From Bathelium albidoporum (lineage: Eukaryota > Ascomycota > Dothideomycetes > Trypetheliales > Trypetheliaceae), in contig JAGFVP010000017.1 in assembly GCA_021031095.1 (NCBI GenBank), forward strand, positions 1-64,000: 64,000 bases of DNA. The letters are read 5' to 3'. The position numbers and the translations under genes are program-made. A model generated the notes under the pieces. The model was not told where the DNA came from, did not search any database, and saw only the letters and a program-made list of their open reading frames with translations. Shown piece by piece: positions 9,539-20,529 of this stretch (the first letter of the stretch is position 1; each line of letters starts with the position of its first letter).

Positions 9539-12500
9539 CTAGCGTGAGCCTTCCATGCGCCACATACTAAGCATATCTTCCGAAACCTTCGTGCGTGAGT
9601 CATCCGGACCAAAGATCTGCTTCTGCCTGCTAACATGCTCTTCCATTAGCATGATAGCCTTGTCACCCTCGTTGTTACGATTGAAAGTCAATGCTAGATG
9701 GTGCATGATCATCAGTGTAAATTGATGATCCACCCCAAGCGCCCTCTCGCAAGCCTCCATTGCTTGCATCAGTAGCTGTTTTGCCTCCACTAACCGATCT
9801 TGTTTCCTGTATATCCACGCTAACCTAGCCATGCTGATGAATGTGGATGGATGCTCCGTCCCAAGCACCCTCTTGCCAGTCTCCATCACTTGCAGCTGTG
9901 TTTGTTCTGCCTCCACCAATCGGTCTTGCCACTGAAACGTCAACGCCAGGTCGCCCATGATGTCAAGCGTAAGTGGATGCTCCGGCCTGAGCACCCTCTT
10001 GCGAGTCTCCATCACTTGCACTTGTAGTCGTTCTGCTTCAACCAACCGGTTTTGACTCCGAAATATCATGGCTAGGTTGCCGATGCTGCCTAGTAGGATT
10101 GGATGCTCTGCCCTGAGCACCTTCTTGTGAGCCTCTGTCACTTGTATCTGTAACTGTTCTGCCTCCACCAACCGGTTTTGGCTCCGAAATATCATGGCCA
10201 GGTTGCCCATGCTGCACAGCGTGTATGGATGCTCCGCCCCGAGCACCCTCCTCGCAGTTTCCGATCCTTGCCGGAACACCGCTTCCGCTTCTCTGTATTT
10301 GGCTTGCTGCTCCAGCAAAAGGCCAAGACTGTTGAGACTATCTAGCGTGTCTGGGTGCTCGACTCCTAGAGTAGCCTTCCTTGCCTCTAAGGCACCTGTA
10401 ACCATCTTAACTCCTTCCTGATAGTTCCCCGTTACCAACGCATACCATGCGGCCTTGTCAAGCGCCGATGCCCACGCTGCTAGCAAGGCTGCATCATCTA
10501 AGTGATACCCTGCCAATGCTTGGACATGTGGGAACAGTGCTCGGCATGTTGCCCGGTTCTCGTCCACGCCTAGCGGGTAATTCTCATCTAAAAGCCTGAC
10601 GTACTTCTCCTTCCACTTCTCTAGCTCGTTATTCAATTCCAGCCACCTCCTCGTTGAGAACTGCACCAGGCGGTGCATCCCCAATTGGCTTTCTCCCTGG
10701 TCTATCGTCACCAAAGAGAAGCTTAAGAGCATATCCAGGTCATCTTCAAAATCTGAGCTGGTACTGTCAGATTCTTGATAATTGCTACTGAGTAATGACC
10801 CAGGAATTCCTTGCCGATCGAATAGACTCATTAGCGAAAGGAGCTGTGTCGCCGAAGGCTTCACTTTACGGATGTATTCGAACGATATTTTCCAGGTAGT
10901 CACGACAGAATTCGACGCCGTTACATCCCTGCGAATGTCCCCGAGGTCAGTGTTTAAAAGTTTTGCTCGGTCTCCGTCGCTATTACGGAGAGTTGCCAAG
11001 TAACTTGAAACTGTAATGCGCGGCGTCCTTTGACTGATATAAACAGCGGCCTGAGTAATGGCGAGAGGCATGCAATCTAGCGCCTCGACTAGTGCTGCCG
11101 TGTCGGTTAGTTCAAAAGCTCCCTGCAGCTTCTTTCGGGCCAAGGCCAGAGCGTGTCTTTGATCCATTGGGCCAATTTCTATGATGTCCGTAGTATATCC
11201 TGTCAGTCGAAACGCTGCATCTCGATTCCGTGAAGTGATGAGAATGGAGCCGTTTGGTGACTGTGGAAGGAAGTCTGAGAACGCCGCAGCGGATGGACTG
11301 CATGTGTACGGCGTATCATCTGGAGGGAAGAAGACGCTTGAGTCGTCAGCGTTGTCGACGATCATCAACCACTGCCCATTCGACTCATTGCAAAGCCAGT
11401 TGCGGACGAGCCGTAGAACATCTGCTTTGGGATCGTCCAGCTCAGGTATCTTTATCGACTCAGCAATTCTCCGGTAACCCTCCATGAACCTCGCCTGAGT
11501 GCCTGCGTGCACCCAAAATACCCACGTGTGTGGTGATTGGTTTCGGACGCGGTGTGCATGCTCGATAGCAAATTGGGACTTTCTACGCAGCATCATTAGT
11601 GAGCAATGTGAAGTGTATTTCGAATGCTTACCCTACGCCTCCCAACCCGATAAGGGCGACGCGCCCAGCCGACTGACAGCACCGCCTGCCAATTTGAGCA
11701 AGGATGTCGCCACGGTCGACAAAGTCAGCATCGCGTCGAAAGGGAACAGTTGAGAGCGCTGTAGGCAGCGCTTGCGGAGCGCCAGCTTCGCAAAACATTA
11801 GATTGACAGAACCTGTAAACGACCTTCGAGTGGAAGGCGGAAAGACATGACGAAGAGTTCCTTACGTCTGTCAACGCCTCTCCAATGTTTCAAAAGCGCC
11901 TTTGTACAAGCAGCTGCACTAGCAGCTGCATACCTGTGCCATTTCTTGCTCTTGTGGCTGTCAGCGTAGTCACCGACCCCTTTTATGACAATGGTGGGCA
12001 GGTTATCCCATACGCCTGCTCCCTCCATCTCAAACGCGATCGCTTTCTCTTGCTTTGCAATCTGGTCACGGCGAGACCCCGATTTCATTATTAAGTCACC
12101 TGATGCAAATCGACCAAAGTGAATTTTGGGGGCCTGATATGCGATATTTTCCAGTCTTTCTCGCGGAACTTGCTTGCTAGTGTCACATTGCAACTCTGCA
12201 CAACTTGATTCAAGAGACACTTGGCAGAGGCCGCCTTCTTCATCTGCGCATATGCTACATACCCCCAGTGCATGGTGCTGGTGGCGATATGTCGGTGGGA
12301 ATAGAATGTCCTTTTCTGTGCCGGGATATCTCCACGAGCGGAATTTGTCCTTGCTGCAAAATAGAGTGAGGTGCTCGAGACTGGTGTCTTTCAGCTGCTT
12401 TCCGCCACGATTGCCCTTCATGGTCTGTAAGAAACTACGGATTTCTCGGGCCGGCCGGCCTAGATTGTCTTCCAGCGTATCCTTCCTGGCTGTCCTCTTC

Positions 12501-12895
12501 GGATATTGCCGCGCCGGGTCGAACTGCACAAGGTTCGTACTGACAACCACGTCGCCGAGAACAATCTCTTCGCCATCTTCATGGTTTACAGGGACTCCTC
12601 CACATATACCCACGACCAAGCAAAGCCGAACGCGTTCGAAACTTGTCGGGATATTCGCGGCTACAGCGGCTGCTGAACCTTTGCCCATGCCCGGCATACG
12701 GGCAAGGACGACGTTGTGCTTGCCAATCCGTCCTGTTGTATAGGCATTGCGGTCCCCGACTGCTTTCTCGTATGACGTACATTCTTCCCAGAACTCATCG
12801 AACATAGCCTCGACGGCATCGGCTTCGATCTGTAGGGCACAGATAATGGCGATTTCGAAGTCATCACGGCCACGAGGTTGCTGGAATTTTGCCAT
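9539..12895 (-). CDS. fungal NLR: PNP_UDP - NB-ARC - TPR STAND receptor, intact
   Basis: Three exons (12895-11866, 11812-11632, 11582-9539; introns 53 and 49 bp) give 1084 aa. Residues 1 to about 345 form a purine-nucleoside-phosphorylase-like domain (EIAIICALQIEADAVEAMFDE, GICGGVP, FEMEGAGVWD). Next is a pre-NB segment (VPFRRDADFVDRGDIL) and an NB-ARC domain: P-loop GLGGVGKS near 397-406 split by intron 2, Walker B QWLMIVDNADD, ILITSRNRD, CMPLAITQAAV and MHR-type GMHRLVQF. About seven kinesin-light-chain-type TPRs of about 42 aa form the C-terminus. The long upstream frame opens on a non-ATG codon, so I use ATG 12895. In the STAND model the TPRs sense a ligand, NB-ARC oligomerises on ATP binding and the PNP domain is the effector, probably acting on nucleosides. 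No break is visible. Target and enzymatic activity are unknown. Confidence 0.88.
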
Positions 12896-14208
12896 CACGG
12901 AAATCAATTATAATCCACGGCCTTCGACGGCTTGGCCAGTCTCTTCATAACAGCGAAGAAATTGCAATTGGAGTTACAGTAGTAAGTTGCGGAGGATGTT
13001 GCAATGGAAGGCTATGGCCCTGCAAGTTAGCGGCATCCATGGTGGCGTAGCTGCTGCATGCAGCGCCCAATGAAAATGGTGTGCTCGGAATGCTTGTCCA
13101 ATACCACGCTGCCATATCGTATTGGTGAATTCCGTGATATAGCAACCCGAATACATTACGGCGGTAGCTGATCAAAGTTCTTCGGACTTCACAGCAGCAA
13201 AGTATAATTCTTATAATGATATTTTATCAACATAAGGAAATGATTTAAAGTGGTACTTCCGCTGATAATGTGCGAGGAGAGGGCTAACCATGGAGAGCAC
13301 CCGAACCTTTAATGCGTATTTTAGTTCACGTGTAGAGTACTAAAAGCAGACCAGGGCATTCTTGGCATGTCGCCGACTGAAGTCTTCTCTTGTTTGTGTG
13401 CAGAAGTCCGCAGGAACCTCATCTTCACCCGAATTGAATGCCTAAGTTACCTCGTGGAAGCAATAAATGTCCGTAATTAACACGGACCACCAACTGCCTT
13501 CTGCCTCCACAACCTGCTTTTGTCTGATGCAGATTTGAAGTTGTAGTAGATGTCACGTCTCAAGGCATAAGGGTAGATAGTCGAAAGCCAAAATATTGGA
13601 TTTTACTAAGATAAAAGCAGGTGGTGGAGGCATGCGGTGGTGCTCATCTGTTGTACAGAGGTCCGTTTCAAAAAGTTTGGTCCCACGCTAATCTTGATCA
13701 GGTGACACTAAGCTTTAGTGCAGAATTCAAGCTAGAATTTAGTTGGAATCCTCGCTAATCACCACTTTTCTGCCCTGAAACCTCATGAACAGGCTCGACT
13801 GCCAACTACTTTATCAGTGAGCTCGAGCACGAGATTTTGTTAGCGCCCTACCCCAGTCAGCACGCGAAAATTCAGCGTGGGATAGAACGTTTGGAATGGA
13901 CATCTGTAGTGGTCCGTGTCAGAACCTTGGCCTGAACGGCGAATCCAACGGAAGAAGACGGCAGACCTGGCGGTCCCAGCTCGAGACCGAAGACGTCGCC
14001 ATCATCATCCTACCGCACGCCTTTTAACTTCCACGGATACAACTCTCGTTCAGAACATCCTAGACCCAAGTCCTGCGCGTGCTTCGCATCTTGAAAGATC
14101 CAAAAAAGCAGAAGCTCTCCGGATTGGCTCCCCTCTGCACGAAAGGTCGGGCTCAGAGACTACCAGCACACAGCCGAACGAGCATACACCACCGCAGCCG
14201 CCACCATC
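12896..14208. promoter_or_regulatory. divergent region between NLR and V-ATPase f
   Basis: About 1.3 kb without a supported gene. It should hold the NLR promoter on the left and the V-ATPase subunit f promoter and leader on the right. A Pro/Arg-rich open frame at 13916-14212 ends at the next gene's start and looks like leader sequence rather than a gene. Confidence 0.45.
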
Positions 14209-14727
14209 ATGAAGCCCTTCTTCAGCGCTCTTAATGCATATGCATGGTTCGCACGCCCTGCAATCTCCTTGAATGCTTCCCTGCGGTAGTAAGCTTTACT
14301 AACGCTTGTACAGCATCGTGATCTCTGTCTTTGCCATCGTTATCCTCTCAATCATCGGCGCGCTGTTCGACGTACGTGCCGCACCCCCACCCTTGAAAGT
14401 GGCCCAAAGGTGTTATTTGGATAACATGATGCTAATATGATATGCGGTATAGAAGAAGAGCCCTACCATGGTTGGCAGTACGGAGGATGTCGACCCCAAA
14501 GAGGCATCTAAGGTTGCCGCTGCTGTATTTGGAGCGGTGGGCGTTTACGCGGTATGCAGAACCCATAATGGAGAACTATTAATCCTCTTGGCTGCGACGT
14601 ACTCAAGTTCAACCATCTGGCCTCCTACTAATGCATTTCGTCGCTGCAGATTTTCCTCGTCTTCTGCGCAAGCCAGGCATGGCTTAATCACCGAGAGAGC
14701 AGAAGGGGCGCTATTGCGCTATCATGA
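14209..14727 (+). CDS. V-ATPase Vo subunit f (RNASEK / YPR170W-B type)
   Basis: Four exons (14209-14246, 14314-14371, 14453-14551, 14650-14727) encode 90 aa. Two transmembrane helices are visible, around IVISVFAIVILSIIGALF and VFGAVGVYAIFLVFC. Between them is a loop with MVGSTEDVDP, and the protein ends SRRGAIALS. The pattern MxGSTxDxxDP followed by a second helix matches the small yeast membrane protein YPR170W-B and animal RNASEK, a Vo-ring component of the vacuolar proton pump. The first donor is unusual (GTTCGC). The gene is too split to appear as one open frame and was rebuilt from splice sites. Confidence 0.82.
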
Positions 14728-15230
14728 GCCTGACAATGAGCTCGATGCTCATACTACTTCCTTCTGTGCATCATGCATGCTACGCGGCTCGTCAGATTCT
14801 GAGAAGGGGGGACGCTGGACATAAAGTAGTGGCGTCATCTTGGTGTCAGGGATTCGCTGGGTTCTTAGGCGTGCACTTGGTTTTTTCGTCCTGGAGTCCT
14901 ACGCGACGTCTTAAGAGGATACTAGAGGAATCGAATATATTGCAATGAATTCCCTCTAATTAATCAGAGCGGCTTGAATCTGATAATTTTGGATCGAGTT
15001 AACGACTCGCAATAGTGAGGTCGCGTCCTTTCGCCGGCACTTCTCCGGCCCAGGCGTAAGGTTCCACGATAGCCGTGATTCCCTTCTCATAGCGTGGATG
15101 ATATCTTTGGCGATGTTCAGAATGGTGTTGGCTCGGCGAGCACACTGCGCCTCTGCTGGACACTGCTCTGATCAAGACCGCGAGAGCGCCCGCTGGATGC
15201 TTCAAAGTTTGCAGTCCCGACCTTTCTTTT
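14728..15230. other. intergenic between V-ATPase f and ELP3 (tail to tail)
   Basis: The two genes are convergent here. I see no coding or structural signal, and it presumably holds both 3' UTRs. Confidence 0.5.
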
Positions 15231-17031
15231 TCAACCTTCATCACTGTCGCTTTCCGGATCCATTGAGTCCCGCTTCAGCCATTTGCTCATGTAGGTCCCC
15301 CCGTCGAGCCAATACCCCAATTTGGCGTAGTAACTCCTCACACCCACCCCACTGATGACAGCAAGCTTCTTACTTCCATGCTCTTCTGTCGCGATTCGCT
15401 CTGCCTCCTCCATCAAAAGCGTGCCATATCCCTGATGCTGAAACTTCCTCGGATCGCGCGCATGCACCGGCACCGCACTCCCATACACGTGCAGCTCTCG
15501 TACTAAGCTCGTTGGCTGGCCCGTCAATTCCTTGCGGAACGTATACTCCTTGCTACACTTCCGCAGCCTCAACAAAGCAATCAGGATATCCTGTTTCGGA
15601 TCCTCGTACGCCAGAAACGTCTCCCAGCCGCCGTTCGCAACGTAGTCCCTCCGTACCAGCTCCACCTGGGACGGCCGCAGCTTGTGCTTCACCTCGTTGA
15701 TACCGACCTCGCGGGTGCGTACATCGCGGCAGCGCGTACCGAAGTCCTTCATGCGCGCCAGCGCCAGCTCGCGCAGGTTGCCATTCTCCACGCCTGCCGT
15801 GACGAGCGGCATGGGGATATCGCGCTGCACGCGGTAGATGCGCGTCCACGGCGGCACCAACGCTAGTATGCGCGCCACCAGGTCGACCAGCGCGTTGGGC
15901 GTGTAGTTGCGGTAGCGGCCGGTGCGCCACAGCTCGTACAGGCCCGTGCCGCGGATGACCAAGGTCGGGTAGATCTTCAGGCCGTCGGTGCGGAAGGCCG
16001 GGTTGGCGAAGTACTCGCGGAACTGGGCGATGTCGCGCTCCCAGCCGACGTTGGGCAGGTCCGGCATCATGTGACTGACCACCTTGAAGCCGGCGTCCTT
16101 GGCGAGGGCGAAGGTGTGCGCCACGGCGGCGACCGTATGGCCGCGGTTCGTGTCGCGCGCTACGTCCTCGTACAGGCTCTGCACGCCGATCTCCAGCCGC
16201 GTGCAGCCGTAGCGCAGCATTGATGCCAGATGCGTGTCCAGGCAGTAGTCCGGCCGGGTCTCGATGGTGATGCCCACGCACTTGACGCTGCTCTGCTCGC
16301 CAGCGAGTACCGCCTCGTCGACGTCGCGCGTCTGGTAGCCGCTCAGGGCGTTGTGGAGCTGCGCGATGAAGTCCTCGCGGTAGGACTCGGCCAGCGACAT
16401 GAAAGTGCCGCCCATGATTATGTATTCGACCTTGTCGACGGAGTGACCGAGGGATTTGATCTGGTCGACGCGGCCGCGGGCTTGTTCGAAGGGGTCATAG
16501 CGGGCGCGGATGGCGCGCATCGACGTGGGTTCGTAGCCAGTATAGGATTGGGTGGAGTATTCGAAGTCGGAGTCAGGGCCGCCGGGGCAGTAGACGCAGA
16601 TGTTGCCCGTGTATGCAATATGGGGGCATCGATGGGGCTTGCACATAACGGCGACAACAGCAATGCCGGAAGAAGTGCCTCAAAAGATGTCAGCTTACTG
16701 TTGTAATGACATTCATGGACTTACGTATGGGCTTTGCAATGAGTTTTGGGAGAATATATTTCTTATAGTGCTCTGGCACAGCAGCAATGATAGCTGTCAA
16801 TGGTGGCTGCGTGCTGAGATAATGCTTCTTGGCCATCTGTCCTCGTAATGTATTTAGGTTTATATCCTTTTTTGCTCCTGATCCATCGTCCTGGGCTTCA
16901 TGCGCCTGGATAAGAGCGCCGGCAATGTCAGCGCATGCTCTCATGAAGCGCTCTTTTTCCGGCGCCAGAACGACATTTTTTGGCAGTCGCGCCTTGGTGC
17001 GCGTCTCCGTCGTTGCTGTCGTCGTCGCCAT
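15231..17031 (-). CDS. ELP3: Elongator complex catalytic subunit Elp3
   Basis: tRNA wobble-uridine modifying enzyme (cm5U34 pathway) with a radical-SAM and an acetyltransferase domain. Exons 17031-16725 and 16678-15231 (46-bp intron) give 584 aa. The join restores KPIRTSSGIAVVAVMCKPHR. The radical-SAM cluster motif follows as CPHIAYTGNICVYC, then GPDSDFEYSTQSYTGYEPTS. The C-terminal GNAT domain has HQGYGTLLMEEAERIA and SGVGVRSYYAKLGY. The coding sequence is strongly GC-rich between 15.7 and 16.5 kb, which produces long antisense open frames that are not genes. It is transcribed divergently from LSC1. Confidence 0.96.
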
Positions 17032-17266
17032 GGTAGTTGAGACTGATGGACGGGCATTGGGAAAATAATGAATGGCGTAGTTGTATTTGACGGTATGGTG
17101 GGCTTCCGCCCCAGCGGAGCTTGCCGGAGCTTTTTGGCTGCTCCCCTTCCGCCGAACTCAAGCTCGAGCTTGCTCTGCCTTGCTGGACGTCTTTGTTAAT
17201 CGCGAAAAATAAACCTTGAAGGCCTCGTAGCCAAGCTGCTATCTTCCGCCAGGGGCCCAATTCACC
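17032..17266. promoter_or_regulatory. short bidirectional promoter, ELP3 / LSC1
   Basis: Only 235 bp separates the two divergent ATGs, so both promoters and both leaders must share this stretch. No specific factor site is assigned. Confidence 0.6.
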
Positions 17267-18661
17267 ATGCAGGCCCTTCGGCGACCTTTGAGCTGCGCTT
17301 TTCGGGCTAGTTCTCGTCGACATTCCTATGCTACGGTCTCCTCTGCCTATGCCGCTACCAACACCAACCTCCGCATTACCGGTGATACCAAGGTGATATA
17401 TCAAGGCTTTACAGGAAAACAGGGAACGTCAGTAGAATGCAGAAAGCCCCTAGAAGCCGCCCAACATGTGGCTAAATGCGGGACAGATTTCATGCTCAAC
17501 AAGCAATTGAATACGGTACAAAGCCACCCCAAACCTAGTCGCCTGGCTGAAGAAATTTGAGAGAGTAATCAACTTATCCGCATTAGGCACAAATGTGGTA
17601 GGAGGGACAAACCCAAAGAAAGCTGGCGAGACACATCTGGGAAAGCCCGTTTTCAAAAACGTGGAAGAGGCGGTAAAAGAGACTGGAGCGAACGCGTCCG
17701 CCATCTTCGTACCGTACGTTGCTGTTCGAGTGACGAAAAAGAGAGATGCTCATCGCGTGTAGACCACCGCTTGCAGCAAAGGGTATTGAGGAGGCAATAG
17801 CTGCAGAAATACCCCTTGTTGTTTGGTAAAGCTAAAACTTTGGGTTGTGTTTTTTCCAAGCTAATTTTTCTTTTAGTATAACGGAAGGAATTCCTCAACA
17901 TGGTACAGTCATTAACTTTGGGTCCACCACCATGTTTGGTTTTTAACGTTTACAGACATGGTCAGAATCACAGACATCCTAAAAACCCAAGGAAAGACAA
18001 GAATGGTCGGCCCCAATTGCCCAGGTATCATTGCGCCAGTAAGCATCTTTCACGAATTGGTCCTTCGTACTTCAAACCTGACCTTCTCTTCCAGGGCCAA
18101 TGCAAAATCGGCATCATGCCCGGCTTCATCCACAAGCGCGGCCGCATCGGCATCGTCTCCCGCTCCGGCACCCTTACCTATGAAGCCGTTAATCAGACCA
18201 CGCAAGCTGGTCTCGGCCAATCGCTCGTCGTTGGCATCGGAGGCGACCCCTTCTCAGGCACCAACTTTATCGACTGCCTCAAGGTCTTTCTGCAGGACGA
18301 GGAGACGGACGGCATTATCATGATCGGCGAGATTGGCGGCTCGGCCGAAGAGGACGCGGCGGATTTCTTGAAGAGCAATAATACCCAGAATAAGCCGTGT
18401 GTGAGCTTCATTGCGGGCATTTCGGCGCCGCCAGGGAGGAGAATGGGGCACGCTGGTTTGTCACACCTTGCTTATTGATAGCATCTCGATGTTCGGGAAT
18501 GATGATACTGATCTGCTGCAGGTGCTATTGTTAGCGGGGGGAAAGGCGGGGCAGACTCCAAGATATCAGCTCTCGAAGCTGCGGGTGTCATTGTAGAGCG
18601 GAGCCCCGCTGCGCTCGGCAAGACACTTCATTCAGAATTTGTCAAGCGAGATCTCATATAG
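17267..18661 (+). CDS. LSC1: mitochondrial succinyl-CoA ligase alpha subunit
   Basis: TCA-cycle enzyme converting succinyl-CoA to succinate with substrate-level phosphorylation. Eight exons (17267-17427, 17487-17515, 17587-17713, 17763-17825, 17877-17902, 17956-18038, 18095-18455, 18522-18661) give 329 aa. The N-terminal 25 or so residues are Arg/Ser/Ala-rich, like a mitochondrial presequence. They are followed by VIYQGFTGKQGT, GTNVVGGTNPKKAG, TRMVGPNCPG and IMPGFIHKRGRIGIVSRSG. The C-terminal part has RRMGHAGAIVSGG with the phosphohistidine. Two internal exons are only 29 and 26 nt, and the last donor is GTTTGT. Confidence 0.94.
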
Positions 18662-19038
18662 TTCCATCATCAGAACAGCTGGGGTATGTTGGCGGGAGAG
18701 AGAGCCATGATATGTGAATTCAGAGTTAGCGTCTTGCGTAATTTTGAGCTCTGCGGCCTGTTCCTGTATTGTAGATTTATGCAGATTTTCAATCACAATC
18801 ACAAGCGAAAGTGAACTTGAAGTCCGTCATCACATTTTACTAGACAATATACCTATTTCGCCCTCCTTTTGAAATCAGGAGTTGTACCAATGCTGAAGAG
18901 GGGTCTGAGGCGAGTTCCTTAATAATTGATTGCGGCGCACTTCAGCCCGTTTCGTCTCTTCCGCAGAGCCGCAAACAACAGCACTGCATTGCACTGAGAC
19001 TGGTCGCAATAGTATTATCGATTGACAGTCTTTTCAAG
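18662..19038. other. intergenic LSC1-APM4
   Basis: The 376 bp between two genes on the same strand contain no coding signal that I can support. Confidence 0.5.
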
Positions 19039-20513
19039 ATGCTGTCCGGTGTCCTAATATTCAATCAAAAAGGAGAAAACCTCATCCTGCGAGCCTATCG
19101 TACCGACTGTCGCCCTCGTCTCGCCGACGTCTTTCGCATCCAGGTCATTTCCAATCCCCAAGTACGATCGCCCGTGCTTACCCTGGGCTCGACCACCTTT
19201 AGCCATGTCAAACATGAAAATATTTATTTGGTGGCCATCACAAAGAGCAATGCGAATGCGGCGCTGGTGTTGGAGTTTCTTTATCGGTTAATCGGGCTGG
19301 GGAAGTCGTATTTTGGGAAGTTTGACGAGGAGGCGGTCAAGAACAATTTTGTGCTCGTATATGAGCTGTTAGACGGTGTGTTTGCTTCATTGGACTAAGA
19401 TATCGTGAGCCGTTGGGCTGATCCTTCTGCGGATAGAAATCTTGGACTTCGGGTATCCCCAAAATACGGAGACAGAAACGCTGAAAATGTATATTACCAC
19501 CGAAGGTGTCAAATCTGAACGAGCAACGGTATAGTTCTCCTGGAGAGCTCTCAATCATGAGTATTGACGCATGAACAGGAAGATTCATCAAAGATTACAA
19601 TGCAAGCCACTGGTGCTCTTTCCTGGCGAAGAGCAGATATCAAATATCGAAAGAACGAGGCTTTTGTGGATGTCATTGAAGACGTCAACTTGCTCATGTC
19701 TGCGCAAGGTACTGTTCTAAGAGCTGATGTTAATGGTCAAATCATCATGAGAGCATATCTCAGTGGAACTCCCGAATGCAAGTTCGGCCTGAATGATCGC
19801 TTGACGTTGGGCGAAGACAATCTAACCGTCCCATCTGGCAACCGGGCTGGAACCAAAGCGACGAAAGCCGCTGCGGGAAGTGTGACACTCGAGGATTGCC
19901 AATTTCACCAATGCGTCAAGCTCGGCAAATTCGATACAGACCGTACCATTTCGTTCATCCCGCCAGACGGCGAATTCGAGCTCATGCGCTACCGCGCCAC
20001 CGAGAACGTCAATCTACCCTTTAAAGTGCACGCCATCGTCAACGAGCTCGGCAAGACCAAAGTTGAGTATAGTATCGCGATCCGCGCCAATTACGGCAAT
20101 AAGCTGTTCGCGACCAATGTTGTGGTGCGGATCCCGACGCCACTCAACACAGCGCGTATCACGGAACGCACCTCACAGGGTAAGGCCAAGTACGAGCCTG
20201 AGCACAATAATATTGTGTGGAAGATCCCCCGCTTCACAGGCCAAAGTGAATTTGTACTATCCGCTGAGGCGACACTTACTTCTATGACTAATCAGAAGGC
20301 TTGGAGTCGGCCGCCACTGAGTCTCAGCTTTTCACTGTTGATGTTCACAAGCTCGGGCTTGCTTGTCCGCTACCTCAAGGTCTTCGAGAAGAGCAATTAC
20401 AGCAGTGTTAAGTGGGTGCGCTATATGACCCGCGCTGGGAACTACGAGATAAGGTATGCCCAATTTCGCATATGCAGTCGTCGCCGTGTATTAACTGCGT
20501 CATTAGATTCTAG
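19039..20513 (+). CDS. APM4: AP-2 clathrin adaptor mu subunit
   Basis: Medium chain of the AP-2 endocytic adaptor. Exons 19039-19375, 19437-19528, 19579-20453 and 20507-20513 give 436 aa. The longin domain opens MLSGVLIFNQKGENLILRAY and continues to ELLDEILDFGYPQNTETETL. The C-terminal mu-homology domain opens SWRRADIKYRKNEAFVDVIE, has GTPECKFGLNDRLTL, and ends AGNYEIRF. Residues QVRSPV near 41 and the linker sequence favour AP-2 over AP-1. The last coding exon supplies only seven nucleotides, completing Arg-Phe-stop. Confidence 0.94.
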
Positions 20514-20529
20514 GAATTGATTCTGTATC

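Noticed and set aside
11798..12907. Separate nucleoside phosphorylase gene next to a separate NB-ARC/TPR gene
   Set aside because: GT-AG introns at 11813-11865 and 11583-11631 join all parts in frame into one protein and rebuild the P-loop. The upstream codon at 12907 is not ATG.
13916..14212. 98-aa open frame upstream of V-ATPase f
   Set aside because: Low-complexity Pro/Arg/Ser content, ends at the next gene's start, and no family motif. Most likely leader sequence.
15553..16281. 242-aa frame and long plus-strand frames within ELP3
   Set aside because: Shadow frames caused by the GC-rich ELP3 coding sequence. The radical-SAM and GNAT motifs are in the ELP3 frame.
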